This document shows positions 1-8,360 of a DNA stretch of 64,000 bases, piece after piece (the first letter of the stretch is position 1; each line of letters starts with the position of its first letter). Position numbers and translations under genes: made by a program. The stretch covers positions 744,001-808,000 of the forward strand of contig CAVVHG010000006.1 of NCBI GenBank assembly GCA_963747985.1. The letters are read 5' to 3'. The notes beneath the pieces were generated by a model that was given only the letters and a program-made list of their open reading frames with translations, did not search any database and was not told the origin of the DNA. Source of the DNA: JACADW01 sp963747985. Lineage in GTDB: Bacteria > Acidobacteriota > UBA6911.

Positions 1-1980
1 GTCTACCGCTGGGTCGGTGCCGGTAGCCCGATAAAGTGGGGGGAGAGAGTGCCATACTCGATCCTCCAGGAAACGTCCAAAGTCGCACCTCAAGATGCCA
101 TTTCGCTGGTTCTCCCCTATATCGCCGTGCACGCGAACATCTACATCGGGGCAACCATGCTGTTTCTCGCGCTGATCGGGCTCCTTTTTGTCAAGGGACG
201 GAACCCGGCGTTTCTCAGCATCGCGGCGGCAGTCTATTTATTCCTGAGTTGGGGCCGATACTCGGCGCTGCACGGCTGGGCAAATACCTTTGTCCCCGGG
301 CTCTGGTTTGCCCGGGAGGACTTCTACTACTTCATTCCGTTTCAATTGTGCGTTGCCTTGCTTGCCGGCTGGGGCCTGGACCACCTGGTTCGGTCCTATT
401 CGGGATCCGTTGACCAGCGCCTCCAGGCATTCATTCCGCGGATGGGATGGATCATGGCAGTAGCTGCTGTCTCGCTGGGCCTGATGGCGGCGGGTTTGTA
501 CATGTACAGCAGGCTGCGAATAGATCACGCTTTTATCCGCGCTCTGAGCAGCCTCGCCGCTTATCTTACTGCCCTGGGCATACTCCTGTTCCTGCTTCAC
601 ACGGGACGGATCAGGCCGGCCTGGTTCGCCAACGCGGCCGCCGCGCTCCTGGTAGTTGACCTGGCATCGCATTTCTCCGCGGACATCCCGACAAAATCGC
701 AGCCGCCCGGTGCACCCAATTCCTACGTGCGCGAGTACTGGCGTGAACCTCCGGTGGTGTCATTTCTCAAGGAGCAGCGACGCAGGGACTACTTTCGCAC
801 CGACGACCCTGATCATGTCCTCCCGCCGAATTACGGTGATGTCTGGCGGCTGGACGCGACTATGGGACACGGTGCGACCGCGCTCGTCGATTACTTCGCA
901 TTTCGAGGCACCGGTTGGGGGCCCGGTTCCAATGCCTCAGCCCTCCTGAATGTCGGCTATTTTCTGAGCCCAGGTCCCATCCCGGGGTGGGATCCGGTGC
1001 CCGGCGGGGGAGGGATCCTTTACCGCAATCCGCGGGCTGTTCCGCGGGCATTCGTGGCTCCGCGGTTCCGGTCGTTCGCAGACGATTCCGAGATGCTCAG
1101 GTGGCTGGCGAGTCCGGCCTTCAACCCGCGTGAAACCGTGCTGCTGCGGGACGCCGACATCCGCCGGATTGATCCCGGATCGCAAGGTTTGTTCACGCCT
1201 GATCAGGATGGTGTCACGGTCCAGTCCGCTACGCGTTTGACCGCGGCGGACAAGGCTGCCGGACAAACCCTGGATGCCGGGGCACGGCGCCGGCTGATCG
1301 TTTTTCAGTTGCCATGGGGGTGGACCGCGGGAGACGAGACGACTTTGCTCCTGAGCCCCGAACGAGCCGGCACCGAGTGCCTCCTGATCATCAATTACCT
1401 GCCCGGAAGCGGCGGGGTTTCGAGGTTGACCGCCAGGCTTGAAGTGGATGGCACCTCGACCCTGGTTCCTCTTGAGCTGGCCGGTGCCGGCGCTTTGAAT
1501 CACTCCACGCAAAGGGCGGTGGTGAGTCTCGGCCGGCTCAGTCGGCAGGATTACAGGCTGTCGCTCACCATACCGGAAGGATGCGCTGCGCGTGTCGACA
1601 ACATCCGAGTGACGTCACGCGTACCACCGGCCGGTCCGGACGAGGCCGGAGCTGCGTACATGGTATCCCTCCAGCCGAACAGGCTCAGACTGAAGGTTGA
1701 GGCCCGGCGGCCCTCGTTCCTGGTTCTCAGCGAAGTCTATTATCCCGGGTGGGAAGCGACAGTTGACGGTAAACCGGCACCGCTCCTGAAAGCGGACTAC
1801 ATTCTGCGTGGCATTCCGGTAATGCCCGGAGAACACTCGGTCGAACTCCGATTCCGCCCCAGGACTTTGATCTGGGGGTTGGCGATCAGCGCGCTGGCGT
1901 TAACCGGCCTCGCCGGCCTGTTCGCCCGTCCGCAATCTGTGCTAGGCTCTGCCTGTCGTGACGAGGCGAAAACGCGTTGA
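1..1980 (+). CDS. YfhO-family membrane protein, 5' end outside the window
   Basis: The frame is open from base 1 with no stop, so the gene begins upstream; the GTG at 49 is only an internal candidate. The visible 659 residues hold about six hydrophobic segments in the first third and a long extracytoplasmic part. Near the end comes a YYPGWEATVDGKPAP stretch followed by a last membrane helix. This layout and C-terminal signature are those of bacterial YfhO-like proteins, integral membrane proteins related to GT-C glycosyltransferases and linked to glycosylation of envelope polymers. The next gene, a GT2 glycosyltransferase, overlaps by 23 bases, which supports a shared role in cell-surface glycan synthesis. 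The substrate cannot be read from the sequence. Confidence 0.82.
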   Translation, partial: VYRWVGAGSPIKWGERVPYSILQETSKVAPQDAISLVLPYIAVHANIYIGATMLFLALIGLLFVKGRNPAFLSIAAAVYLFLSWGRYSALHGWANTFVPGLWFAREDFYYFIPFQLCVALLAGWGLDHLVRSYSGSVDQRLQAFIPRMGWIMAVAAVSLGLMAAGLYMYSRLRIDHAFIRALSSLAAYLTALGILLFLLHTGRIRPAWFANAAAALLVVDLASHFSADIPTKSQPPGAPNSYVREYWREPPVVSFLKEQRRRDYFRTDDPDHVLPPNYGDVWRLDATMGHGATALVDYFAFRGTGWGPGSNASALLNVGYFLSPGPIPGWDPVPGGGGILYRNPRAVPRAFVAPRFRSFADDSEMLRWLASPAFNPRETVLLRDADIRRIDPGSQGLFTPDQDGVTVQSATRLTAADKAAGQTLDAGARRRLIVFQLPWGWTAGDETTLLLSPERAGTECLLIINYLPGSGGVSRLTARLEVDGTSTLVPLELAGAGALNHSTQRAVVSLGRLSRQDYRLSLTIPEGCAARVDNIRVTSRVPPAGPDEAGAAYMVSLQPNRLRLKVEARRPSFLVLSEVYYPGWEATVDGKPAPLLKADYILRGIPVMPGEHSVELRFRPRTLIWGLAISALALTGLAGLFARPQSVLGSACRDEAKTR

Positions 1981-2752
1981 AATAGTGATTCCGGTCTATA
2001 ACGAGGAGATGGCGATCGGATCCTGCGTGGACCGGCTTAGTCGTTTTCTCGAGGAGAACCTTGCTCACGACTGGCAGATCATCATCGCCAACAACGGCTC
2101 CACGGACCGTACCGTCGAGGCAGCCAGGCAACTGGCTGCCGAAAATGACCGGGTGACCGTGCTCAACCTGTCCAGGAAGGGACGCGGTTTGGCTCTCCGG
2201 GCGGCCTGGGGCCAGAGCCCGGCGGACATCGTCAGCTACATGGACGTCGATCTGTCCACGAACCTGCAGTACTTTCCCCTGCTCGTCGAAGGGCTCTGCT
2301 GCGGCTATGATGTCGCGGTCGGATCGCGGCTCATGCAGGCTTCAATGGTGGCACGGCGCCTGAAGAGGGAAGTCCTGTCACGCGGCTTTAATCTCCTGAT
2401 CCGGATGCTGTTCCGGACCCGCTTCTCGGATGCGCAATGCGGCTTCAAGGCCCTGCGGCGCGAAGTCGCTCAAACCCTCTTGCCTTACGTGGTCAACAAC
2501 GGCTGGTTTTTCGATGCGGAACTCCTCATTCTCGCTGAGAAAAACGGCTTCCGCCTATTCGAGGCGCCGGTCGAATGGATGGAGGACCTCGACAGCAGGG
2601 TGCACCTGTGGTCGACAGCCGTCGAAGACATCAGGGGCCTTGTGCGGATGCGGACAAGCCGGCTGAAACTGAATCTGCCCCGGAGGGAAGGCACACCCCC
2701 GATTTCCACAACGAGGGGGCAGGCCAAAATCGCCAAAGGAGTCTCGGACTGA
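1958..2752 (+). CDS. Family 2 glycosyltransferase, dolichyl-phosphate sugar synthase type
   Basis: The 264-residue protein opens with EIVIPVYNEE, the classic GT-A nucleotide-sugar entry motif. It has an acidic metal-binding stretch in MDVDLSTNLQYFP and the NNGWFFDAELL segment common in polyprenyl-phosphate sugar synthases. Such enzymes transfer a sugar from NDP-sugar to a lipid phosphate on the cytoplasmic face of the membrane. No C-terminal membrane helices are evident. The GTG start at 1958 lies inside the end of the preceding YfhO-like gene (23-base overlap), and a methyltransferase follows 21 bases after the stop, so the three probably form one operon. Sugar and acceptor are unknown. Confidence 0.88.
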   Translation: MTRRKRVEIVIPVYNEEMAIGSCVDRLSRFLEENLAHDWQIIIANNGSTDRTVEAARQLAAENDRVTVLNLSRKGRGLALRAAWGQSPADIVSYMDVDLSTNLQYFPLLVEGLCCGYDVAVGSRLMQASMVARRLKREVLSRGFNLLIRMLFRTRFSDAQCGFKALRREVAQTLLPYVVNNGWFFDAELLILAEKNGFRLFEAPVEWMEDLDSRVHLWSTAVEDIRGLVRMRTSRLKLNLPRREGTPPISTTRGQAKIAKGVSD

Positions 2753-2773
2753 CCTTGTCACCCGACTGACAAA

Positions 2774-3391
2774 ATGTTCGTTCGCAACCTCAAAGACCGG
2801 GTCCTGGCTGTCCCGTGGGTCTACGACACGCTGAGGCCTCTGGCCGCCGGGGGTATCGACTTTCAGTCTATCGCGGCATTCTGCCAGACCGGTCGGAACG
2901 ACCGGGTTTTCGATTTTGGATGCGGCACGGGCCAGCTAATCCCGTTCCTCGAGTTCTCTGCGTACGTAGGAGTGGATCTGGATGCCTCCGCGCTGCGGCG
3001 CGCGGCCCGCTTGACCATGCCCAATGCCCGGTTTGCCGCGGGCGATGGCTGGGATGGAATCTACCGCGACCTGAAGCCGAACATCGTGCTGATGATTGGG
3101 GTCGTGCATCACCTTTCGGAAAACGACTTCAGGTCCGTTCTCAGACGCCTCACCCCTCCGGGTTTTCTGCCTCGGATCGTGACCGTGGATGTCTCGTACT
3201 TCCGCGGGAGTCCCCTGAACAACATCTTGAGCCGGATGGACCGGGGCCGCCATGTTCGCTCGCCGCAGGAGTACGAGCGGCTCTTCGGCAGGAACGGTCT
3301 CCGGGTCTTGCGGACCGAGGTCCTTCGCACGAAGCTGCGCTACGTTCGATACCTCGGCTATCACTTGCAGCCCGATCCCAATCCCAGGTGA
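2774..3391 (+). CDS. Class I SAM-dependent methyltransferase
   Basis: The protein has 205 residues. A Rossmann-type SAM site is visible in VFDFGCGTGQLIPFLE (motif I), followed by YVGVDLDASALRRA, where the acidic residue would bind the SAM ribose. MIGVVHHLSENDF is typical of motif IV in small-molecule or lipid-linked methyltransferases. It lies 21 bases after the GT2 gene on the same strand and is likely co-transcribed, so a glycolipid or polyprenyl-linked sugar is a plausible substrate by inference. The start ATG has no strong Shine-Dalgarno sequence. The exact acceptor cannot be determined. Confidence 0.85.
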   Translation: MFVRNLKDRVLAVPWVYDTLRPLAAGGIDFQSIAAFCQTGRNDRVFDFGCGTGQLIPFLEFSAYVGVDLDASALRRAARLTMPNARFAAGDGWDGIYRDLKPNIVLMIGVVHHLSENDFRSVLRRLTPPGFLPRIVTVDVSYFRGSPLNNILSRMDRGRHVRSPQEYERLFGRNGLRVLRTEVLRTKLRYVRYLGYHLQPDPNPR

Positions 3392-3419
3392 ATGCCGCTC
3401 CGGCACCGGGAACGGCGGT

Positions 3420-3773
3420 TCAGCCCCACCGTGTCCGGCGTCGTCCCTTCCTGATGCAGGTCCCTGAGGTTTTCTCAATTCTCTGTCCCGGGGCTATCTG
3501 GTCCGATCGGAAGTCCTGCGCTGATCCCGGATCCCGCTGCGTGACGATGCCCCTGGCCGGACTCGTATCACGCGCACCCGCCCGTCGCATGGTCGCGATT
3601 CGTGCCTCCTCGCATCTCCGCAGCGCACGAAATGCCGCTCGCTCTCTGACCAGTTCGCAGATCGTGTCAAAACAGACCTCGCAGCCCTCCAGGTGCTCCA
3701 GAACTTCCAGTTCGCCATCGGTGCCCAGCCGCCTTTCGAGATACTCGATCAACCTCGCAAAATCGCATCTCAC
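3420..3773 (-). CDS. Small putative zinc-finger (anti-sigma-like) protein
   Basis: The predicted 117-residue protein contains HLEGCEVC near residue 28, an HxxxCxxC arrangement like the zinc-binding motif of ZAS-type anti-sigma factors, with an additional Cys at residue 3. The start is GTG at 3773, preceded by a good GGAGG at suitable spacing. After the finger the sequence is Arg-rich with no membrane segment, so it would be cytoplasmic. No sigma factor gene lies next to it: the 475 bases upstream hold no convincing gene. It converges on the methyltransferase. It may be a zinc-binding regulator, or a degraded anti-sigma factor whose C-terminal half has drifted. Confidence 0.55.
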   Translation of the reverse strand: MRCDFARLIEYLERRLGTDGELEVLEHLEGCEVCFDTICELVRERAAFRALRRCEEARIATMRRAGARDTSPARGIVTQRDPGSAQDFRSDQIAPGQRIEKTSGTCIRKGRRRTRWG

Positions 3774-4248
3774 ATGATCCTCCGTCGAGTCTTCCTCTTG
3801 TATCGAGGCCTGGCCGTCGGTGGCAATTGCCTGGCCAGACGGATCACCACCGGAGGCGTCTGCGTCAGCCTGCGCACTTATCCACAGGTCATCATCCTGA
3901 CAGCGAATGGTTTTGGCAGAAACGACCGTCAGTGTTGCCGGAGAGGATCAGGTTGAGGCAGGCTGCGGGGAGCCGCCAGCGGTGCACGATATTGATGCGG
4001 CCTAATCACTTCGGCCCGGACAAGCTGATCAAAATGGCCCTGCTCTCGTACGGGGATAGAGGCAGCAGCATCGTTGAGCCCCGAATGGGCGGCGACCGCG
4101 GATATGTTGAGGTTCCGCGTGTCAAGCCGGGCACCTGGGTCACAAAGGCCGCCAAAGAGCGGCGTAGCCGCCTGCTGTCCTCGTGCTATCATCTTCTGCC
4201 CCTGCGCCTCGCCGGGGAGCCTCGGAAGGCTCGTTGAGGGAAAGCGTT
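3774..4248. other. Intergenic stretch without a supported gene
   Basis: This 475-base stretch separates the divergent zinc-finger gene and mscS-like gene and should carry both promoters. Open frames on both strands here encode low-complexity Arg/His-rich sequences with no recognisable family. No tRNA-like or hairpin feature stood out. Confidence 0.5.
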
Positions 4249-5928
4249 ATGAGACTGAATCGATGCACCGGACTGATGCTCCTGCCGCTTCTGGCACTCT
4301 TGTCGCCGGGCCTATGCGTCGCCGCCCGGGCGCAGGCTGTCCAGGCCAACCAACAAGCCCAGCAGGATGTCGTGACGCCCCCGGCAGATCCGCTGAAGCG
4401 CGAGACTCCCTATGGGGCAGTGACCGGCTTTCTGAAGGCTGCAGAACAGGGCAACTATGAGCTGGCTGCGGCTTTCCTGCAGTTGCCTCGCAGGAAGCCG
4501 TCGGCCCGGGACGAAGCGACGGCACGGGAACTCGAAGCGATACTGAACCACCAGTATTTCAGCTCTCTCGATCAGATCAGCCGCGATCCTGAAGGCAACC
4601 TCGGGGACAGCCTGCCGCCGGACCGCGAATCCATCGGCAAGGCACGAACCCTTGGTGGCCGTACGCTCGAGGTCGAGTTGGCGCGTGTGACGGAGTCGCA
4701 GTTTGGCAAGATATGGCTGTTCTCTTCGAATACACTCAGGGAGGTCCCCGATTTCTATGAGCGAATGCCCTTCACCGCCCTGCAAAAGAACCTGCCGGCC
4801 TGGTTGAACCGGACCGAGCTCTTCTCCCTGACGGCTTTGGAGCTGGTGCTCTTCCTGCTCGCCCTCCCTGTGGCATGGATCCTGGCCAGGTTAATCCTGC
4901 TGGTCGCCGGTTGGAGTGTACGCCGGTACCTGAGCCGATTCACGCGTGCGAGCTGGCAGCAGAGTGGCTTGCTGGCCACGACGCCGCTCAGGCTGGCCCT
5001 CACGGCGGTTTTCCACTACTACCTTGCCAAGCCCGTGCTGCCGCTGCTCTATGTCCAGCTGTACGGGCGAGTGGTGCGCGTATTGTTCGTGGTGGCACTT
5101 TACTGGGTGATCAACAACATCACCGATGAGGCGGTGGCGAGGATCGAGGACCGCCTGCCCGCGGCGCGACAGGCCTCGACTCATTCTCTGCTGGCGCTTG
5201 GCAGGAGAGTGTGGAAGGTCCTGGCTGCGTTGATCCTCTTTCTCATTGTTTTGAAGTCCTTCGGCTTCGACGTCAACTCGGCCCTGGCCGGCATCGGAAT
5301 AGGAGGTATCGCGCTCGGCCTCGGCGCCCAGAAGACCCTGGAGAACCTGTTCGGGGGGGTGTCGGTCCTCAGCGACGGCACGATCCGCGTCGGTGACTTC
5401 TGCAAGGTCGGAGACCAGGTCGGAACGGTGGAGGACATCGGTCTGCGGGCAACACGGATACGAACCAACGCGCGAACTGTGGTTTCGATCCCGAACGGCA
5501 CCGTCGCCACGAGCAGCCTTGAGAATTTCGGCGGCCGTGACAAGATTCTCATGAACCCGGTCCTGTCGCTGCGCTACGAGACCTCTGCGGATCAGCTTCG
5601 GTACGTGATCAACCGGGTCAGGGAAATGTTGCAGGGACACGCCAAAGTCGAGTCCGGGACCCTCAGGGTGCGATTTGTCAGCCTGGGGAAGAGTTCGCTG
5701 GACGTGGAGGTGTTCGCGTACGTCCTGACCCCGGTCTACCCCGAGTTCCTCGTGATCCAGGAGGATCTTCTTTTGCGCATCATGGATATCGTCGAGGAAT
5801 CCGGCACGGGCTTTGCGTTCCCCTCGCAGACCACTTATGTCGGCAGAGACCCGGGGCTGAATCCGGAGAAGACGCAGGCCGCTCTTGCCGCCGTGCAGCG
5901 CTGGCGCCAGGAAAAGCAGATACCTTGA
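4249..5928 (+). CDS. Exported MscS-family mechanosensitive channel
   Basis: The ATG at 4249 is preferred over an in-frame upstream start because it follows GAGGG and opens a clear signal peptide (MRLNRCTGLMLLPLLALL, ending near ARAQA). The 559-residue protein has a periplasmic N-terminal domain of about 170 residues, then several membrane helices. The pore-lining region GFDVNSALAGIGIGGIALGLG is followed by the MscS beta-domain (VGDFCKVGDQVGTVEDIGLR) and a cytoplasmic C-terminal domain. It would release solutes on osmotic downshock. It stands alone, with a dipeptidase relic downstream. The extra exported N-terminal domain makes it longer than small MscS (about 286 residues), like many larger family members. 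Confidence 0.9.
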   Translation: MRLNRCTGLMLLPLLALLSPGLCVAARAQAVQANQQAQQDVVTPPADPLKRETPYGAVTGFLKAAEQGNYELAAAFLQLPRRKPSARDEATARELEAILNHQYFSSLDQISRDPEGNLGDSLPPDRESIGKARTLGGRTLEVELARVTESQFGKIWLFSSNTLREVPDFYERMPFTALQKNLPAWLNRTELFSLTALELVLFLLALPVAWILARLILLVAGWSVRRYLSRFTRASWQQSGLLATTPLRLALTAVFHYYLAKPVLPLLYVQLYGRVVRVLFVVALYWVINNITDEAVARIEDRLPAARQASTHSLLALGRRVWKVLAALILFLIVLKSFGFDVNSALAGIGIGGIALGLGAQKTLENLFGGVSVLSDGTIRVGDFCKVGDQVGTVEDIGLRATRIRTNARTVVSIPNGTVATSSLENFGGRDKILMNPVLSLRYETSADQLRYVINRVREMLQGHAKVESGTLRVRFVSLGKSSLDVEVFAYVLTPVYPEFLVIQEDLLLRIMDIVEESGTGFAFPSQTTYVGRDPGLNPEKTQAALAAVQRWRQEKQIP

Positions 5929-5988
5929 ACGGGGCGGTCGCCAGTGTCGAATTGCTTGTAGATCCAGATTCCGGGCCGGGGGCAGGGA

Positions 5989-6240
5989 GGTAGAGCATAC
6001 ATCGATGATCTGGTGGCGAACATCGATCACGCAGTGAAAGTCGCCGGCATCGACCATGTCGGAATAAGAACCGCTTATGACGGCGCAACCAGCGTATTGG
6101 CTGACCCGGAAGACGTTTCCCGCATGCCGAACCTGGCCGCCGCGCTGCTCAAACGCGGGTACGGCGAAACGGATATCAGTATCAGGAAGATCCGCGGAGG
6201 CAACTTCCTCCGCGTGATACGCAACGTCACCGGCAGGTAA
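5989..6240 (+). pseudogene. C-terminal relic of an M19 membrane dipeptidase
   Basis: About 84 codons match the very C-terminus of renal-dipeptidase-like M19 peptidases: AYIDDLVANIDHAVK, then GIDHVGI, then PEDVSRMPNLAAALLKRGY, then GGNFLRVIRNV. Intact family members are about 350-400 residues, and nothing upstream in any frame supplies the rest. The usual conserved GIGSDFDG segment reads GIRTAYDGA here, with a catalytically important Asp replaced. An ATG at 6013 could start a 75-residue product, but there is no convincing ribosome site. I read this as a decayed gene fragment, not a functional small protein. Confidence 0.7.
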
Positions 6241-6255
6241 GAGGAGAAGTTCTGC

Positions 6256-7533
6256 CTACCGGCGGATCTCCAGCGTGATGTGCCCACCCACGACGGAGAT
6301 CCAACGACCCACGGAAATGTCGGCCGCGGATTCCGAGCTCGGGAAATAGCACCGGAGTCTCCCCACGCGGATGCCCGCGCGCGTCTTTATGGCGATGACG
6401 ATCGTCGGGCCCGGCTGGCTCCCCTTCGCAGGGACTTCAAGAGAGTAGAGCACGGTTGCGCCGTCAGGATTCATGAGGAGATCCTCTGCCAGACTTGGGT
6501 CCTCCGACTGCCAGACGCAACAATCGACTCCCTCCGGGGGCCGGGCCAACTGAAGCCGGGACATCTTCTGATCAGACAGGAGCACCGGCGCGCCGAATTT
6601 CCCGGCCCACGTCTGCGGGTTAAAGAGGAGCCTGAACTCGCTCCTCCCCGCGTCGACGATCTTTGAGCCGGCACCCGGCGTTTGCCAGCCACCACTGGCA
6701 TTCGCTTTACCCTGTCTTACGAGTTGAGGGCGCCCCGGGGCATCGGTGGAGGGTGCTGTCTCCGGAGGGCTTGCGGGGCGATCGGTTCCGTCGCCAAACG
6801 TGAGATTCACACTGGTCTGGGCTTCCGTGCCGTCAGACAGTATGAAATAGGCGGATGCGCCGAACGCGCGTTCCCATTTCTGGTTCCTGGCGAACGTCCC
6901 GCGGGGGGCCGTCGTTGTGCGGCATATCAGAAACCGATAGGTTACGTCATTGGATGACACAGCCTTGCACTCCCAGAGGTTTGTCACGTCCGTGGCGTAG
7001 GCCGAGTCCCGGTTCGGCGCGATCAGGCTGTAGATGTTCGTGGAGCCTTGACGGCCTGTCAGAAACAGGTAAGGGAGATCGAATTTGTATGCCATCGTCT
7101 TGGTATCAAGGACGGCGGTTACCGGGTCGTTGGCGGTGACGTCTATCTGGTTGACGTCGATCCTACCCAGGTTGTAGTCCTCGATGCTTGCAGCAGTCGG
7201 GAATTCGGTCGACACCTGGACCGCTCCCTGCTCTCCGCTGCACCCCCCTTTGAAGGTATAGACAGACAAGTCGTTCTTCACCTCCTCCAGGGTTTCCCGG
7301 CACCAGTCACCCAGTCTGCGATCCTCATTGAAAAAGGCGACCGGCCTCCACTCTCCTTTGCGGCCCACGAGCTCGGAGCACTGGATCGGCTTGGACTGCT
7401 GGAACACACGGTCGAGATCCGAATTCTGAAACCTGCCGAAGACGGTGCGCAGTTGATCGAAGAACTTCGATCCGTATCTGTCCTCTTCCGGAGAAGGGCG
7501 CGCCTGCGCGTTCTGAGCCGGAATGCTGTCCAA
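6256..7533 (-). CDS. Secreted hypothetical protein, signal peptide split by a frameshift
   Basis: A 425-residue frame from a weak TTG start; no family was recognised. The product is Ser/Thr/Asp-rich, beta-rich in appearance and has no membrane helix. The frame starts in the middle of a signal peptide: the six codons before TTG plus the first codons read FVAFLPLDSIPAQNAQA, a hydrophobic core and cleavage region. The start ATG and first half, MSRSVSRPLGVLFLI, lie in another frame beginning at 7594. Removing one T from a TTT run near 7550 joins them into a normal signal peptide. The real gene therefore most likely spans 6256-7594. The break is either a sequencing or assembly error or a fresh mutation. 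Confidence 0.6.
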   Translation of the reverse strand: MDSIPAQNAQARPSPEEDRYGSKFFDQLRTVFGRFQNSDLDRVFQQSKPIQCSELVGRKGEWRPVAFFNEDRRLGDWCRETLEEVKNDLSVYTFKGGCSGEQGAVQVSTEFPTAASIEDYNLGRIDVNQIDVTANDPVTAVLDTKTMAYKFDLPYLFLTGRQGSTNIYSLIAPNRDSAYATDVTNLWECKAVSSNDVTYRFLICRTTTAPRGTFARNQKWERAFGASAYFILSDGTEAQTSVNLTFGDGTDRPASPPETAPSTDAPGRPQLVRQGKANASGGWQTPGAGSKIVDAGRSEFRLLFNPQTWAGKFGAPVLLSDQKMSRLQLARPPEGVDCCVWQSEDPSLAEDLLMNPDGATVLYSLEVPAKGSQPGPTIVIAIKTRAGIRVGRLRCYFPSSESAADISVGRWISVVGGHITLEIRR

Positions 7534-7598
7534 CGGGAGGAAGGCGACAAATCAGGAAGAGAACACCCAAGGGTCTTGAAACTGATCTGCTCATTGCA

Positions 7599-7668
7599 GG
7601 GGGACAGTCACCAGTGTCCCCGCCCTCCTATGAATCAAAGCTTGGGGGACACGGTGACTGTCCCCCCC
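7599..7668. repeat. REP-like inverted repeat, GGGGACAGTCACC type
   Basis: Two arms of about 23 bases (7599-7621 and 7644-7667) are near-perfect inverted copies, and each arm is itself an imperfect palindrome (GGGGACA...TGTCCCC). The element sits between the secreted hypothetical gene and the Nudix gene. It covers the last codons and stop of the Nudix gene, and the start of the hypothetical gene at 7594 is only 5 bases away. It looks like a non-autonomous extragenic palindrome and could also fold as a transcript-end hairpin. Confidence 0.8.
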
Positions 7669-8218
7669 TCAACACAGCCAAAAAGTCCCTGATGATTCGG
7701 GCGGTCAGCCCCCAGATCTGGCGGGAGTCGTACGAGTAAAAGTAAACGTCGATCAGCTTTCCCCGCCTCATCATTTTCTCCGTCCTCAAACGGGACGGAT
7801 CGAGGAAGATGCTGAAAGGAACCATCAGCACCTCCGCCACCTCGGTCGGCTGCGGTACAACCGGAAAAGGCGAGCGCACGTATCCGACGAAAGGCACAAC
7901 ACGGTAATCGGTGCTCGCAAGGTAATCGTGGAACCGCCCCAGGATCTCTATCCTCGCCTCGCCGATCCCGATCTCCTCCCATGTTTCGCGAAGAGCGGTA
8001 ACCTCGAGGCTCTCGTTACCGTGACGCATGCCTCCGGGAAACGAAATCTGACCCTTGTGGGTTTCAACTTCGTCGGTGCGAAGGGTGAGGAGAAAATACG
8101 GCTCCTGGTCTCTTTCGAAGACCGGCATCAGAACCGCGGCCTCCCGGTCATAGCCCGAGGAAATGGCACGAGCCTGAAGAGCTGACAGGGTGCTTCTGAT
8201 CTGGTTCCTCAAGTCCAT
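7628..8218 (-). CDS. Nudix hydrolase, CoA pyrophosphatase (NudL-like) subgroup
   Basis: The 196-residue protein carries a complete Nudix box beginning GGMRHGNESLEVTALRETW and ending EEIGI. Just before it is the LLTLRTDEVETHKGQISFPGG region that marks the CoA-diphosphatase subgroup. Such enzymes cleave CoA or acyl-CoA to phosphopantetheine and 3',5'-ADP with Mg2+ or Mn2+. The last residues (GGQSPCPPSFDS) and the stop are encoded by the palindromic repeat at 7599-7668, so the original C-terminus was probably altered by that element. ATG at 8218 is chosen over GTG at 8221. No Shine-Dalgarno is visible, and a TATTAT box on the minus strand lies only about 10 bases upstream, so the transcript could be leaderless. 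Confidence 0.85.
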   Translation of the reverse strand: MDLRNQIRSTLSALQARAISSGYDREAAVLMPVFERDQEPYFLLTLRTDEVETHKGQISFPGGMRHGNESLEVTALRETWEEIGIGEARIEILGRFHDYLASTDYRVVPFVGYVRSPFPVVPQPTEVAEVLMVPFSIFLDPSRLRTEKMMRRGKLIDVYFYSYDSRQIWGLTARIIRDFLAVLRGGQSPCPPSFDS

Positions 8219-8360
8219 CACGCGGGATAATACCGCATCGGTGTCTGCTCTTCTAACGGGTCCTTGCGCGATTCGGACAACAAATTACTCTCCGCAGCCG
8301 GTTTGACATATTGTATCTTTTGTCGTTTTGCGCAGGGCTGTTTCCGCCGGGGAGGGCGAT

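Noticed and set aside
3827..4237. 136-codon frame upstream of the MscS gene
   Set aside because: No ribosome site, no family, overlaps the probable promoter region.
4891..6057. 388-codon minus-strand frame over the MscS gene and dipeptidase relic
   Set aside because: Antisense to strong MscS homology; composition rich in His, Arg and Gln.
8303..8308. TTGACA as -35 box of the dehydrogenase gene
   Set aside because: No acceptable -10 box at 16-18 bases; kept only as a weak hint.
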